A DNA stretch of 38,609 nt from an uncultured Clostridia bacterium (GTDB lineage: Bacteria; Bacillota; Clostridia; TANB77; CAG-508). How positions within the stretch are numbered: position 1 is the first letter of the stretch; each line of letters begins with the position of its first letter. The DNA lies in assembly GCA_944386325.1 (NCBI GenBank), contig CALXAP010000001.1, forward strand, positions 1 to 38,609, in the 5' to 3' direction. The notes below the pieces were generated by a model that saw only the letters and a program-made list of their open reading frames with translations, ran no database searches and was not told the DNA's origin. Of this stretch, positions 8,393 to 19,116 are shown piece by piece. The position numbers and the translations under genes are program-made.

Positions 8393-10619
8393 ATGGAGTT
8401 AAAAGGTAATGTAGAAAGCTTCATATATCAAAATGAGGTTAATGGATATAGTATTTGTTTATTTGATATAGGTAAGGAAGTAATTACAATTGTTGGATAT
8501 TTACCATTTATTAATGTAGGTGATACTTTAAAATTAAATGGAAATTATGTTATACATCAAGAATATGGACAGCAATTTAAAGTATTAACTTTTGAAAAGA
8601 TGCTTCCAGAAACTACTGAGGGAATGGAAAAGTATTTGGCAAGTGGTGTTATAAAAGGTATAGGTCCAGCTACAGCCAAAAAAATAGTGAATAATTTCAA
8701 AGAAGAAACAATTCATGTTTTAAAATTTGAGCCAGAAAAACTTAGTCAAATAAAGGGTATTACAAAAGAAAAGGCTATAGAGATTTCAAATGAATTTAAT
8801 GAAAAGTGGGAGCTTTGGCAAATAGTAGGTTTTTTAGAGAAGTTTCGGCATTGGTACATCAAATTGTAAAAAAGTATATGATAAACTTGGAAAAGATGCG
8901 ATTGAAAAAATAGAAATGGATCCATATATATTAATAGATATAACATATGGCGTAGATTTTAAAAAAATTGATAAAATGGCAATGGAAATTGGTATTGATA
9001 CTTGTAGTAATAAAAGAATTGAAAGTGCTATAAAATATGCATTAAATATATCTGGAAATAATGGACATACATGTGTTTTAAAAGAAAATTTAATTAAATT
9101 TATTGAGGAATTATTACGTATAGATAAAAAATACATTGAAGATTCTATTATAAATTTAAAAGCAAAGAAACAAATAGTTTTAGAAAAAAGAGAAGAGATA
9201 GATTGGATATATTTATATCAAGAATATAAAGCAGAAGAAAATATTGCAGAGAAATTATTGACTTTATTAAAAAGTAAAAATGTTAAAAAAATAGATAATA
9301 TAAAAGAAAAATTAGAAAAACAAGAAAAACAATATAATATACAATTATCGGAAAAGCAAAAAGAGGCAATAGAACTTGTTAATAATAATAATGTTTGTGT
9401 TATAACTGGTGGACCAGGAACTGGAAAAACAACAATAATAAAAAATATTATAGATATTTATAAAACAAAAAAATTAAAAGTGATTTTATGTGCGCCAACA
9501 GGTAGAGCAGCAAAAAGAATGAAAGAAGCTACAAATGAAGATGCAAAAACAATTCATAGATTGCTTGAAATTGGAAAAATAGAAGAAGATAGAAATAGTA
9601 TGGTCGAATATGAAGTAGCACCAATAGATGCAGATATAATAATAATTGATGAAATGTCAATGGTGGATACATATATAATGAATTATCTTGTAAAAGCTAT
9701 TTATAGAGGAACAAAATTAATATTAGTAGGTGATGAAAATCAACTACCATCTGTTGGACCAGGTACTGTGCTAAAAGATATTATCGATTCTAAAAAGATT
9801 CCAACAATATGTTTAAATAAAATTTTTAGACAAGCTGCTAAAAGTCAAATTATCTTAAATGCTCATAATGTAAATAATGGTAAAGGCTTTGTAAAAAAAG
9901 AAGATTTAGGTTCAGATATTAAGGAAGATTTTTTCTATATAAATGAATCAAACCAAGAAAAAATATTAAAACATGTACTTACATTAACAAAAAATAAGTT
10001 AAAAATGTCAGATAGTGAAAAGTTTTATGATAATATACAAGTATTAACTCCTACTAAAAAGGGTTTGGTTGGAACAAAAGAAATGAACAAGAAATTACAA
10101 GAAGTGTTAAATCCTCCTTCTGAAAACAAAAAAGAGAAAAAATATGGTGATGTAATTTTTAGAGAAGGAGATAAGATAATGCAAATAAAAAATAACTATG
10201 ATATCTTCTGGGAGAAAAGACAAGAAAATTATGAGTCAGGAACGGGTATTTTTAATGGAGAAATGGGTATTATAAAAAATATTGATGAAGAGTCAAAACA
10301 AGTTAAAATATTATTTGATGATGATAAAATTGTATGGTATACATATTCAGATTTAGAACAAATAGAGCATTCATATAGTATAACAATTCATAAATCACAA
10401 GGAAGTGAGTTTGATGCAGCAATAATAGTAATACCTAAAGCTTATCAGATGTTATTAACTAGAAATTTACTATATACAGGATTGACAAGAGCAAAAAAAA
10501 TGCTTATAGTAATTGGTGGAGAAGAAACCATAAATTTCATGATAGAAAATGTGAAAATAAAACACAGAAATACTGGTTTAGATTTTAAACTTCAAAATAA
10601 TTTATTAAATAATTTTTAG
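8393..10619 (+). CDS. recD2: RecD2 helicase, requiring a +1 frameshift at CGG
   Basis: The reading frame from ATG 8393 (M-E-L-K-G-N-V-E) stops at 8869. The remainder continues +1 from 8847 to 10619. Skipping C8846 joins them into a 741-residue protein, normal for RecD2. The N-terminal part has OB and helix-hairpin-helix modules (SGVIKGIGPATAKKIV). The join restores FGIGTSNCKKVYDKLG, the conserved stretch before MDPYILID. The helicase part shows Walker A GGPGTGKTT, CAPTGRAAKRM, Walker B IIIDEMSMVD, GDENQLPSVGPG and the C-terminal IHKSQGSEFD and LLYTGLTRAKK. RecD2 is a 5'-3' superfamily 1B helicase active in recombination and repair. The break falls on an in-frame CGG; see findings. It could instead be a pseudogene or an assembly error. 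Confidence 0.88.
8846..8848 (+). other. In-frame CGG at the recD2 +1 frameshift site
   Basis: The zero-frame codons are AAG TTT CGG CAT. If C8846 is not read as part of a codon, translation continues TTT GGC ATT, restoring the conserved RecD2 glycine. Without the shift, translation stops seven codons later at 8867-8869. UUU-CGN is also the context of the +1 shift in influenza PA-X (established knowledge), where UUU tRNA slips to UUC. Confidence 0.8.
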
Positions 10620-10656
10620 TATTTTATAAAATTATGGGGGGCATAAAGGAGAAAAA

Positions 10657-11298
10657 TTGTTTAATTTCTTAAATTTGTGTTATCCAAATGTATGTGGTGT
10701 TTGTGAGAAAATATGTAATGAATATATATGCAATAAATGTAGAGCTAAAATAAAACAATATAAAAAATCAGATGTAAATGAGTATATTAACAATAAAAAC
10801 TTTAATATGTATGCATATATATTTATATATGATGGAATTATAAGAAAGAAAATTATAAAATATAAATTTTTAAATTCACCATATTTATATAAATTTTTTT
10901 CGAATATTATTTTGGATGATTTAAAATTAGTAGATTATATTAAAAATTTTGATATTATAATTCCAGTACCAATACATAAAAAAAGAAAGAAAAAAAGGGG
11001 ATATAATCAATCTGAATTAATAGCAAAAGAAATTTCAAAAAAACTTAAAATTCAATTACAGTTAAATGTATTATATAAAAATGTAAATAATTCACCTCAG
11101 AGTACTTTAAATCAAGAGCAGAGAAAATATAATACAAAAGATGTATACATATTAAAAAATAAAGAATTAATAAAAAATAAAAATATATTAATATTTGATG
11201 ATATTTATACAACTGGTAATACTGTAAATGAGTGTAGTAAAATTATAAGAAATGCACAAGTAAATAATATTGGTGTGCTAACAATAGCAAAAGATTAA
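10657..11298 (+). CDS. comF: ComF-family phosphoribosyltransferase-like protein
   Basis: The 213-residue protein starts at TTG 10657 after AAGGAG (10646-10651). An N-terminal zinc ribbon (CYPNVCGVCEKIC and CNKC) is followed by a phosphoribosyltransferase fold with PVPIHKKRKKKRGYNQSE split across strands and the PRPP motif ILIFDDIYTTGNTVNEC near residue 180. ComF homologues take part in DNA uptake during natural transformation, and many carry it without known competence. It lies 37 nt behind recD2 and 12 nt before the KAP NTPase gene, so all three may be co-transcribed. Confidence 0.88.
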   Translation: MFNFLNLCYPNVCGVCEKICNEYICNKCRAKIKQYKKSDVNEYINNKNFNMYAYIFIYDGIIRKKIIKYKFLNSPYLYKFFSNIILDDLKLVDYIKNFDIIIPVPIHKKRKKKRGYNQSELIAKEISKKLKIQLQLNVLYKNVNNSPQSTLNQEQRKYNTKDVYILKNKELIKNKNILIFDDIYTTGNTVNECSKIIRNAQVNNIGVLTIAKD

Positions 11299-11310
11299 AA
11301 GGAGAGGTAA

Positions 11311-13296
11311 ATGGAAGATTTAGTTGAAAGTATATTAGATTATGTAAGAGCAGATTATACAGATTATGCAATTATGATAAATGGTGAATGGGGAAGCGGA
11401 AAAACATATTTTTGGAATAATAAAGTAAGAAATAAAATTGAATCCCTAAGATTAAATGGAAAACAGTATACAACAATATATATGTCTTTATATGGAATAT
11501 CAAATTTAGAAGATATAAGTAAAAAAATATTTATTGAAACAACTCAATTAATGGATAAAAACTTAAAAAGGTACATGTATGCACATAATCAGTTAACTAT
11601 TCCAGAGTATGCAAAAACAGGTCTTGATATGGCTAATTTTTTTGGTGTCACAAAAAATGGAGATAGAGTAGATTATGAGCAATTTTTTACAACAGATGAT
11701 AAAGTTTTATGTTTTGACGACTTAGAAAGAGCAAATGTTGATGTTATAGATATATTAGGTTATATTAATAATTTCGTTGAACATGATCATATAAAAACTA
11801 TAATAATTTGTAATGAAAAAGAATTATCAAATAAATTAAAAAGTTCTAATCTTGAAATGAAAACTTTTATTGCAACATATTTGTTAGATAAAGAAGGTGA
11901 TTTATCTAAAACAGATAAACCAATGGTTGAAAAAATCAGAGATAAAATAGAATATGTATTTGATAAAGCTAATGATTATGAAAGAATAAAGGAAAAATTA
12001 ATAGGTGAAACTTTTGAATATGTTCCAGAATTTGCTTATATTATTGATGGTTTATTAATGCGTTATTCAAAAGATGAAGATTTATTAAGATTCTTAAAAG
12101 AAAATTCTCAATTGTTAGTGTCTACTTTTAACAAGAGTGGAACTAGAAATTTAAGAATTTTAAAACATGCACTAAACGATTTTAAGAAAATATTTGATAT
12201 GGTTAATAAATATTATCCAAATACAAATTATAAGGTTTTAAAAACAATGCTTATATTTACAATTGCTATTTCGTTTGAAATTAAAGCAGGTAAAATTACA
12301 AAAAATAAATTTATAAATATAGAAAGCAATGAAGAATATAAGGCAATACTTGTATCATCAAGAGTTTTGATGGATAATAGACAATTTTATATTAAAGAAT
12401 TTGATAATAATTATTATTATAACTTCAAGGCAGAATATAGATTCTTTAAATTTATTGAAATATATGTAAGAACTAGAATATTTGATATGAAAGTATTTAA
12501 AAGAGACATGGAAGTTATTATAAATACTATAGATACAGATAAATTACCAGGATATAAAAGATTATTAACAGAAGAGTATTGGAAAATCTCTGACGAGCAG
12601 TTTAATGGAGTAATAGAAGAAGTTGTTGATGATGTAAAAAATGGGAAAATTGGTCTTATTGATGTTGTAAAATTATATGTCTATTTTAATTATTTTTCAA
12701 AAAGAAAATTGATAGATTATGATACTAAAAGTATAAAAAATCTTTTCTTAAATGGAATGAATATATCTGCTTTAACTTCTGAATATTGTGATGATGCAGA
12801 AGAACAACTAAGCCAAATAGGTATAGGGGAAATAACACCTGATATGCAGGATGTTTTTGATCATTTTGAAAATATTAATAGAACATTAAAAGATAAAATG
12901 TATGCACAAAATGCAGAAGAATTATTTAAATGTATTCCGATGAAAATGGAAATGTTTTATACAAAATTTGAAAAATATATGGAAATACCAATATTTAAAT
13001 ATTATGATGCATATCAAGTATTCCAAAGAATATCATGTGCTAATAATGAGGATATAGTTTCAATAAGAGAATGTTTGATGAAAAGAGCAAAAAAATATAC
13101 AAAAGAATTACAGCCAGAAATTGAGAATTTGACAAAGTTAAAAAATATTATAGACACATATTTGGCAGGAAAAGATATAGGAATAAAAATTGTTATGTTA
13201 CAAGAATTTTCAAATGATTTAGAAACTATATTAAAAATATACAATAACGAACCAACTATAGAAGGTATGCAAAGCCATTCTATATCACAAACATAA
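11311..13296 (+). CDS. KAP-family P-loop NTPase
   Basis: The 661-residue protein has Walker A GEWGSGKT at residues 25-32, right at the start, and a Walker B VLCFDDLERA near residues 130-140, followed by IIICNEKEL, a typical KAP/STAND-like arrangement. The remaining 450 residues are helical and recognisable only as a long alpha-rich C-terminal region. No transmembrane helices are evident, although many KAP proteins have them inserted in the domain. KAP NTPases occur in antiviral defence and membrane-associated roles; no partner toxin or nuclease is adjacent. ATG 11311 is preceded by GGAGAGG. It follows comF by 12 nt. Confidence 0.75.
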   Translation: MEDLVESILDYVRADYTDYAIMINGEWGSGKTYFWNNKVRNKIESLRLNGKQYTTIYMSLYGISNLEDISKKIFIETTQLMDKNLKRYMYAHNQLTIPEYAKTGLDMANFFGVTKNGDRVDYEQFFTTDDKVLCFDDLERANVDVIDILGYINNFVEHDHIKTIIICNEKELSNKLKSSNLEMKTFIATYLLDKEGDLSKTDKPMVEKIRDKIEYVFDKANDYERIKEKLIGETFEYVPEFAYIIDGLLMRYSKDEDLLRFLKENSQLLVSTFNKSGTRNLRILKHALNDFKKIFDMVNKYYPNTNYKVLKTMLIFTIAISFEIKAGKITKNKFINIESNEEYKAILVSSRVLMDNRQFYIKEFDNNYYYNFKAEYRFFKFIEIYVRTRIFDMKVFKRDMEVIINTIDTDKLPGYKRLLTEEYWKISDEQFNGVIEEVVDDVKNGKIGLIDVVKLYVYFNYFSKRKLIDYDTKSIKNLFLNGMNISALTSEYCDDAEEQLSQIGIGEITPDMQDVFDHFENINRTLKDKMYAQNAEELFKCIPMKMEMFYTKFEKYMEIPIFKYYDAYQVFQRISCANNEDIVSIRECLMKRAKKYTKELQPEIENLTKLKNIIDTYLAGKDIGIKIVMLQEFSNDLETILKIYNNEPTIEGMQSHSISQT

Positions 13297-13600
13297 AACA
13301 ATTGAATATTGAACTTATATTACAATTCACGCTATACGATTTTAATATAATAATATAGAATAAATTTTTCGGCTCAATACGATATTTAAGAATTTGTAAA
13401 ATAATTTAATGGTATAGTTGTAGGGGAAAGCAGTGTTCGCCCGCCCAATAAATCTGTTTTTTTAAAAAAAATTTAATATGCAAAATATAATTTTAAATAT
13501 TACAACTTTCTTAACTGTATAAGATTATGATTACAAATAAATATTTATATTAAAAATTTTTATGATATAATGTAAAAAAATTCAGAAAAGGAGTAGATAA
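13297..13600. repeat. Intergenic region with decayed palindromic repeat element
   Basis: This gene-free stretch holds a MITE-like left terminus at 13319-13336 (ATTACAATTCACGCTATA) and a degenerate copy of the central palindrome at 13419-13444 (TGTAGGGGAAAGCAGTGTTC and onward). I could not place the right end. A TATAAT at 13566-13571 is a plausible -10 for the amidase gene; no convincing -35 is visible. Confidence 0.6.
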
Positions 13601-15136
13601 ATGAAAAGAAAAATCTTTATAAGTGCATTAATTTGTTTAATCATTTTAGTAATGTCAACTAACGTACATGCATTAAAACTTGTATTAGATGCAGGTCATG
13701 GTGGCTCTGATTCAGGTGCAATATACAATGGAGTATACGAAAAAAATATTAATCTTAGAATTGCTTTAAATTTAAGAGATTATTTAAATGATTATGAAAA
13801 TGTAGAAGTTATATTAACAAGAGATAATGATACTTTTGCAGATGTTTTTGACAAAGCGATGGTAGCAAGAATAAATTCTGCAGATTTATTTATAAGTTTA
13901 CATACAAATGATACAACTGGAATTGGATATGGTGCAGAGGCATTTGTTTCTGCAAATACATCTTTACCAAAATACAATGAACAAACAACAGCTCTTGCAA
14001 ATAAAATATTAGAAAATCTTTCAGCTTTAGGTTTACAAAATAGAGGTGTAAAAACAAAACAAATAAGAACTGAAAATGGAGATTTTTATTATAGAAATCC
14101 AGATGGAACAACTGCTGATGCGGATTGGTATGGAATAATAAGATATGCAATGAGAGGTTGCAAAATGGATTTTGGTGAAATTACATATGGACAATACAAT
14201 GATATAAGAGATGGAAGTGGAGTTCCAACTATTTTAGTTGAACATTGTTTTATAAATGGCGATTTTGAATATGTAAATTCAGAAGAAGATTTAAAAAAAT
14301 TAGCAGAAGCTGATGGAAAAGCTATTGTTGATTATTATGGTTTGAAGAAGAAATCTGTAGATACAAATATAAATTTAACTGCTAATAATACAAATATAAA
14401 TTCTGGAGATCAAGTAACAATAAATGTTAATTCATCAACTGCATTAGGAGCATATGAAGTTTCAATAGTAGATGATGGTGGTTTAAATTTTGTTACAAGT
14501 ACTGGACAAGAAGGTAGTGGAGGACAATTAATAACAGGTGCATCAACATCAGGTGTAAATGATTTAGCAAGTTTTACATTTGAAGCTCCAGATACAACTT
14601 TAGATAAAACATATAATGTTAAAATTAAAGTTTCAAAAATGGAAACACCAAATAATAATCCTGTATATGATAAAGAAGCAAATATATCTATAAATGTTAA
14701 GGGAAAAGAGGCAAATACACAATTTGTTGGAGAGATTGAAAATGAAAAATTACCTAATACAGGTTTAGGTTTCCTTTTAGGAGATAAATTTGATATATTA
14801 GATGGTAGTGATTTGAAAAGTTTATATGAAAATAGTGTAATTAAAAAAGATGGTTTAGAAATTGAAGAAAATACTAAACTTGTTACAGGTGATATTATTA
14901 ATATAGATGGAGCAAACTACACTGTTATTATATATGGAGATGCAAGTGGAGATGGAAAAATAAGTATATTAGATACATCAACAATTATATCTTCGATTCG
15001 TGGAAAAAATGAATTAAATGAAGCACAAAAAATTGCATTAGATGTAACAAGAGATAGTAAGATAAGTATATTAGATTCAACAAAACTAATAAATGTCATA
15101 AGAGGAGAAATTGAATATTTATCTTTACTAAAATAG
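13601..15136 (+). CDS. Secreted N-acetylmuramoyl-L-alanine amidase with cohesin-like and dockerin domains
   Basis: The 511-residue protein has a signal peptide (MKRKIFISALICLIILVMST, cleavage likely after VHA). Residues 25-245 form an Amidase_3 zinc amidase: H33 (LDAGHGG), E47, H101 (SLHTND) and the catalytic E in ILVEHCF. Residues 255-365 resemble a cohesin-type beta-sandwich (SGDQVTINVNSSTALGAYEV). The C-terminus (about residues 440-511) has two dockerin-like calcium repeats, DASGDGKISILDTSTIISSI and VTRDSKISILDSTKLINVI. It cleaves the glycan-peptide link of peptidoglycan. The dockerin suggests docking onto a cohesin, possibly the one encoded at 15882. An LPNTG sequence near residue 384 is internal and not a sorting signal. 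Confidence 0.88.
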   Translation: MKRKIFISALICLIILVMSTNVHALKLVLDAGHGGSDSGAIYNGVYEKNINLRIALNLRDYLNDYENVEVILTRDNDTFADVFDKAMVARINSADLFISLHTNDTTGIGYGAEAFVSANTSLPKYNEQTTALANKILENLSALGLQNRGVKTKQIRTENGDFYYRNPDGTTADADWYGIIRYAMRGCKMDFGEITYGQYNDIRDGSGVPTILVEHCFINGDFEYVNSEEDLKKLAEADGKAIVDYYGLKKKSVDTNINLTANNTNINSGDQVTINVNSSTALGAYEVSIVDDGGLNFVTSTGQEGSGGQLITGASTSGVNDLASFTFEAPDTTLDKTYNVKIKVSKMETPNNNPVYDKEANISINVKGKEANTQFVGEIENEKLPNTGLGFLLGDKFDILDGSDLKSLYENSVIKKDGLEIEENTKLVTGDIINIDGANYTVIIYGDASGDGKISILDTSTIISSIRGKNELNEAQKIALDVTRDSKISILDSTKLINVIRGEIEYLSLLK

Positions 15137-15143
15137 ATATACC

Positions 15144-15170
15144 TTGACAAATACTATTTTTTAGTATAGA
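15144..15170 (+). promoter_or_regulatory. Probable SigA promoter for sortase operon
   Basis: TTGACA at 15144-15149 is followed at 15 bp by TATAGA (15165-15170). The -35 is perfect, and the spacing is short. It lies between the amidase stop and the sortase start. Confidence 0.5.
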
Positions 15171-15209
15171 AATATATTAAATAAAAGGAGGTGAAGGAGA
15201 GGGTATTAA

Positions 15210-15869
15210 GTGAGTAAAAAAAATTTCAACAATGGTAGAAGAGCTAAAAAAAGCAATACAAAAAAAATTGCAATAAAAATATATTTTGTTATAATTATTA
15301 TTTTTGTTATAATAACAGGAATGGTAATTGCAAGTAATAAAGAAGATAGCAAAAATAAAAATAATATCACACAGAATGAGTATAATGAAAATATAGAAAA
15401 TACAAATAGTACTCAAGAGCTAAAAGAAATAAAAAAACAAGATGAAGTAGTTTCTGTAAGTGATATGCCAAAAAAGATAGGAAATTATGAAGTAATAGGA
15501 AAAATTGTAATAGATAGTATAGATGTAGAAAAATATATATTAAATAGAACTACTATAAATTCATTAGATTTGTCTGTAACAAAATTTACTGGACCAGAAA
15601 TAAATGAGGTGGGTAATTTTTGTATAACAGGACACAATTATAAAAATATTTTTAAAAGATTAAAAGAATTAGAAATTGGTGATGAATTTTATTTGGTAGG
15701 TACAGATGGTAGAAAGGTTTATTATAAAATATATGATAAATTTTCTATTAATCCAGAAAATGAAGAATGTTTAAATCAAGAAACAGAAGGAAAAAGAGAA
15801 GTAACACTAATTACTTGCGATCCTGGTGCTGTAACAAGATTAATAATAAAAGCAGAAGAGAAAATTTAG
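15210..15869 (+). CDS. Sortase family transpeptidase
   Basis: The 219-residue protein starts at GTG 15210 behind GGAGAGGG (15196-15203). A basic N-terminus and one membrane segment (residues 20-42) are followed by an acidic linker and the sortase barrel from about residue 90. The catalytic triad is H142 (TGHNY), C203 (TLITCDP) and R210. Sortases cleave a C-terminal sorting signal and link the protein to the cell wall or to a pilin. The compact barrel resembles class D/E-like housekeeping or pilus sortases; I cannot fix the class. Its neighbour at 15882 is the probable substrate. Confidence 0.88.
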   Translation: MSKKNFNNGRRAKKSNTKKIAIKIYFVIIIIFVIITGMVIASNKEDSKNKNNITQNEYNENIENTNSTQELKEIKKQDEVVSVSDMPKKIGNYEVIGKIVIDSIDVEKYILNRTTINSLDLSVTKFTGPEINEVGNFCITGHNYKNIFKRLKELEIGDEFYLVGTDGRKVYYKIYDKFSINPENEECLNQETEGKREVTLITCDPGAVTRLIIKAEEKI

Positions 15870-15881
15870 GAGGAAATAGAA

Positions 15882-16604
15882 ATGAAAAAAACTTTAATAG
15901 GATTTATAATAATGGTTGTAGCAATGTTTATGGCCTTATCAGGAGCTGTTAATGCTGCAACAAAAATGAGTGTAGAAGGAGCAAAAAATGTTGAAGTGGG
16001 AGAAGAAATAACATTAACTGTTAAATTCCCAGAAGCTTTTGGATATCAATTTACTGTAAATTTTGATGATTCAAAATTAGAATATTTAGGAACACTTGAA
16101 ACAGTAAAAAACGGTTCATTTACTGTAGCTTTCCAATCTACAGGTGAGGAGAGATTTACATCATATGATTTAAAATTTAAAGCTTTAGAAAAAGGTGATG
16201 TAAATATTACAATATCAGATTTAGAATTTGTTAGTGAAGATGTACAATTAATAGATGTTGAAGCACCAGATCCAATTACATTTTCAATAACAGAGCCAGT
16301 TACAGATCCAGAACCAACACCTGATCCATCAGAAAATACAACAGGTGATGAAAATAATACACAAGGAGATACTACAACAGGAGATGAAAATAATATAGGA
16401 AATGATAATACAACATCAGATGATGAAAATGGAAATGTAGCAGGAAATACAAATAATGAAAACACAAATAAAGAAGATAATGGAGATGAAACAATTACTT
16501 CATTAAAAGATGCAAAAACTGGATTTGACATTATGTATGTTGCATATTTAGTAATGGCTATAGTAGTAGCTGCAGTAATTGTTAAAGCTTCAAAAAGAAA
16601 ATAA
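15882..16604 (+). CDS. Cohesin-like surface protein with C-terminal anchor
   Basis: The 240-residue protein has a signal peptide (MKKTLIGFIIMVVAMFMALS, cleavage after about NAA). A cohesin-like domain of about 115 residues follows (EVGEEITLTVKFPEAFGYQF, FDDSKLEYLG, KFKALEKGDVNITI). Then comes a 70-residue linker rich in T, D, E, N and P with repeats of TTGDENN type. The end is a membrane helix with a basic KASKRK tail, preceded by DAKTG, which looks like a sorting signal with A in place of the usual P (compare LPxTG). It lies 12 nt behind the sortase gene. It could bind the dockerin of the amidase at 13601; that pairing is inference. Confidence 0.82.
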   Translation: MKKTLIGFIIMVVAMFMALSGAVNAATKMSVEGAKNVEVGEEITLTVKFPEAFGYQFTVNFDDSKLEYLGTLETVKNGSFTVAFQSTGEERFTSYDLKFKALEKGDVNITISDLEFVSEDVQLIDVEAPDPITFSITEPVTDPEPTPDPSENTTGDENNTQGDTTTGDENNIGNDNTTSDDENGNVAGNTNNENTNKEDNGDETITSLKDAKTGFDIMYVAYLVMAIVVAAVIVKASKRK

Positions 16605-16656
16605 AGATATTAATAAATCATTATAATCTTTTTACTAAGTATATTAATAAATATAT

Positions 16657-16699
16657 AAAAAGAGGTCATATAAACTATTACAGTTATAGACCTCTTTTT
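16657..16699 (+). terminator. Terminator after cohesin gene
   Basis: AAAAGAGGTC (16658-16667) pairs with GACCTCTTTT (16689-16698), ending in T. It closes the sortase/cohesin transcription unit. Confidence 0.85.
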
Positions 16700-16838
16700 A
16701 CATAGTAAAAATAATTATTTTTTTCTATTAGACAAATTACTATTTTTTAAGATAAAAACGAAATCGGAGAGAAGAAATCTTAAAAAAAGTCTTGTCTTTA
16801 AGTTAAAACGAATAGAAAGAAGAAAATCTTTCTTATTT

Positions 16839-16894
16839 TATCTTTTAAAATTAATATGAATAAACAAAATTCATATCATAGAAATTAAAAGATA
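16839..16894 (-). terminator. Long hairpin downstream of the SASP gene
   Basis: Nested inverted repeats (TATCTTTTAA 16839-16848 with TTAAAAGATA 16885-16894; ATATGAAT 16854-16861 with ATTCATAT 16869-16876) lie just beyond the stop of the minus-strand SASP gene. It is a likely terminator or mRNA-stabilising 3' structure. Confidence 0.55.
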
Positions 16895-16916
16895 AGAACT
16901 GAAGTTTTGAGCATAA

Positions 16917-17099
16917 CTATTTTTGAACATTTCTGTTTGCAATTTCAATAGCTTTTGTAACTATATTACCACAAGTTTTAGAAGATACATTACTCCAACC
17001 ACCATCAGCTTTAACTTGTTCATATACTCCTAGCTCTTTTGCTATCTCTTCTTTTAATGCTTCTGACATTATGCTCTTTTTAGTTGTATTATTAGCCAT
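16917..17099 (-). CDS. Alpha/beta-type small acid-soluble spore protein
   Basis: The 60-residue protein shows the SASP signatures LKEEIAKELGVYEQVKADGG, with the GPR protease cleavage region around EIAKELG, and CGNIVTKAIEIANR at the end. These proteins coat and protect spore DNA and are degraded at germination. ATG at 17099-17097 has AGGAGGT upstream on the minus strand. It is transcribed divergently from metG; its expected SigG promoter is not clear by eye. Confidence 0.93.
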   Translation of the reverse strand: MANNTTKKSIMSEALKEEIAKELGVYEQVKADGGWSNVSSKTCGNIVTKAIEIANRNVQK

Positions 17100-17361
17100 T
17101 GAGTAAAAACCTCCTCAGAGAAAAAAGTAATATTACAAGAAATTAAAAAAATTATTAAGTAAACTTAAATAAATATAAAATATAAAGAAATACTAAATAT
17201 AATATATATAAGTAAACTTTAAAAATAAAATTTTAATTTCTTTAATATTATTATAAACAAAAAATTAAAAAATATTTATAGATAAATTTGCCAAAAAATT
17301 TTTTAATAGTTTACAACGAATCAAAAATGTGTTTTAATAATGTATAATGCAAGGGAGATGA

Positions 17362-18978
<1,617 letters not shown>

Positions 18979-19068
18979 TAAAAGTTAATATATTATTTTA
19001 AAATTTCTAATTCATTTGCATACTCAAAAGGAAATTTTTCAAATCTTTCAGTATTTTTCAAATCAATC

Positions 19069-19113
19069 TATTTCTCAAAAAATTGAATATATAAATTATA
19101 GATGTGAATAATA
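19069..19113. repeat. Right-half remnant of a MITE-like element
   Basis: This stretch (TATTTCTCAAAAAATTGAAT and a following GATGTGAATAATAA) closely matches the right half of the element at 19940-20101. It lacks the left end and central palindrome. Confidence 0.6.
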
Positions 19114-19116
19114 ATA

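Noticed and set aside
8916..10619. The second half of recD2 as a separate helicase gene starting at ATG 8916
   Set aside because: It has no ribosome binding site, and the sequence from 8847 to 8915 already encodes conserved RecD2 residues in this frame.
14740..14770. LPNTG in the amidase as a sortase signal
   Set aside because: It lies about 125 residues before the C-terminus, with no following membrane helix or basic tail.
16046..16531. 161-codon minus-strand ORF opposite the cohesin gene
   Set aside because: It is the antisense of the low-complexity T/D/E/N linker, without a ribosome binding site.
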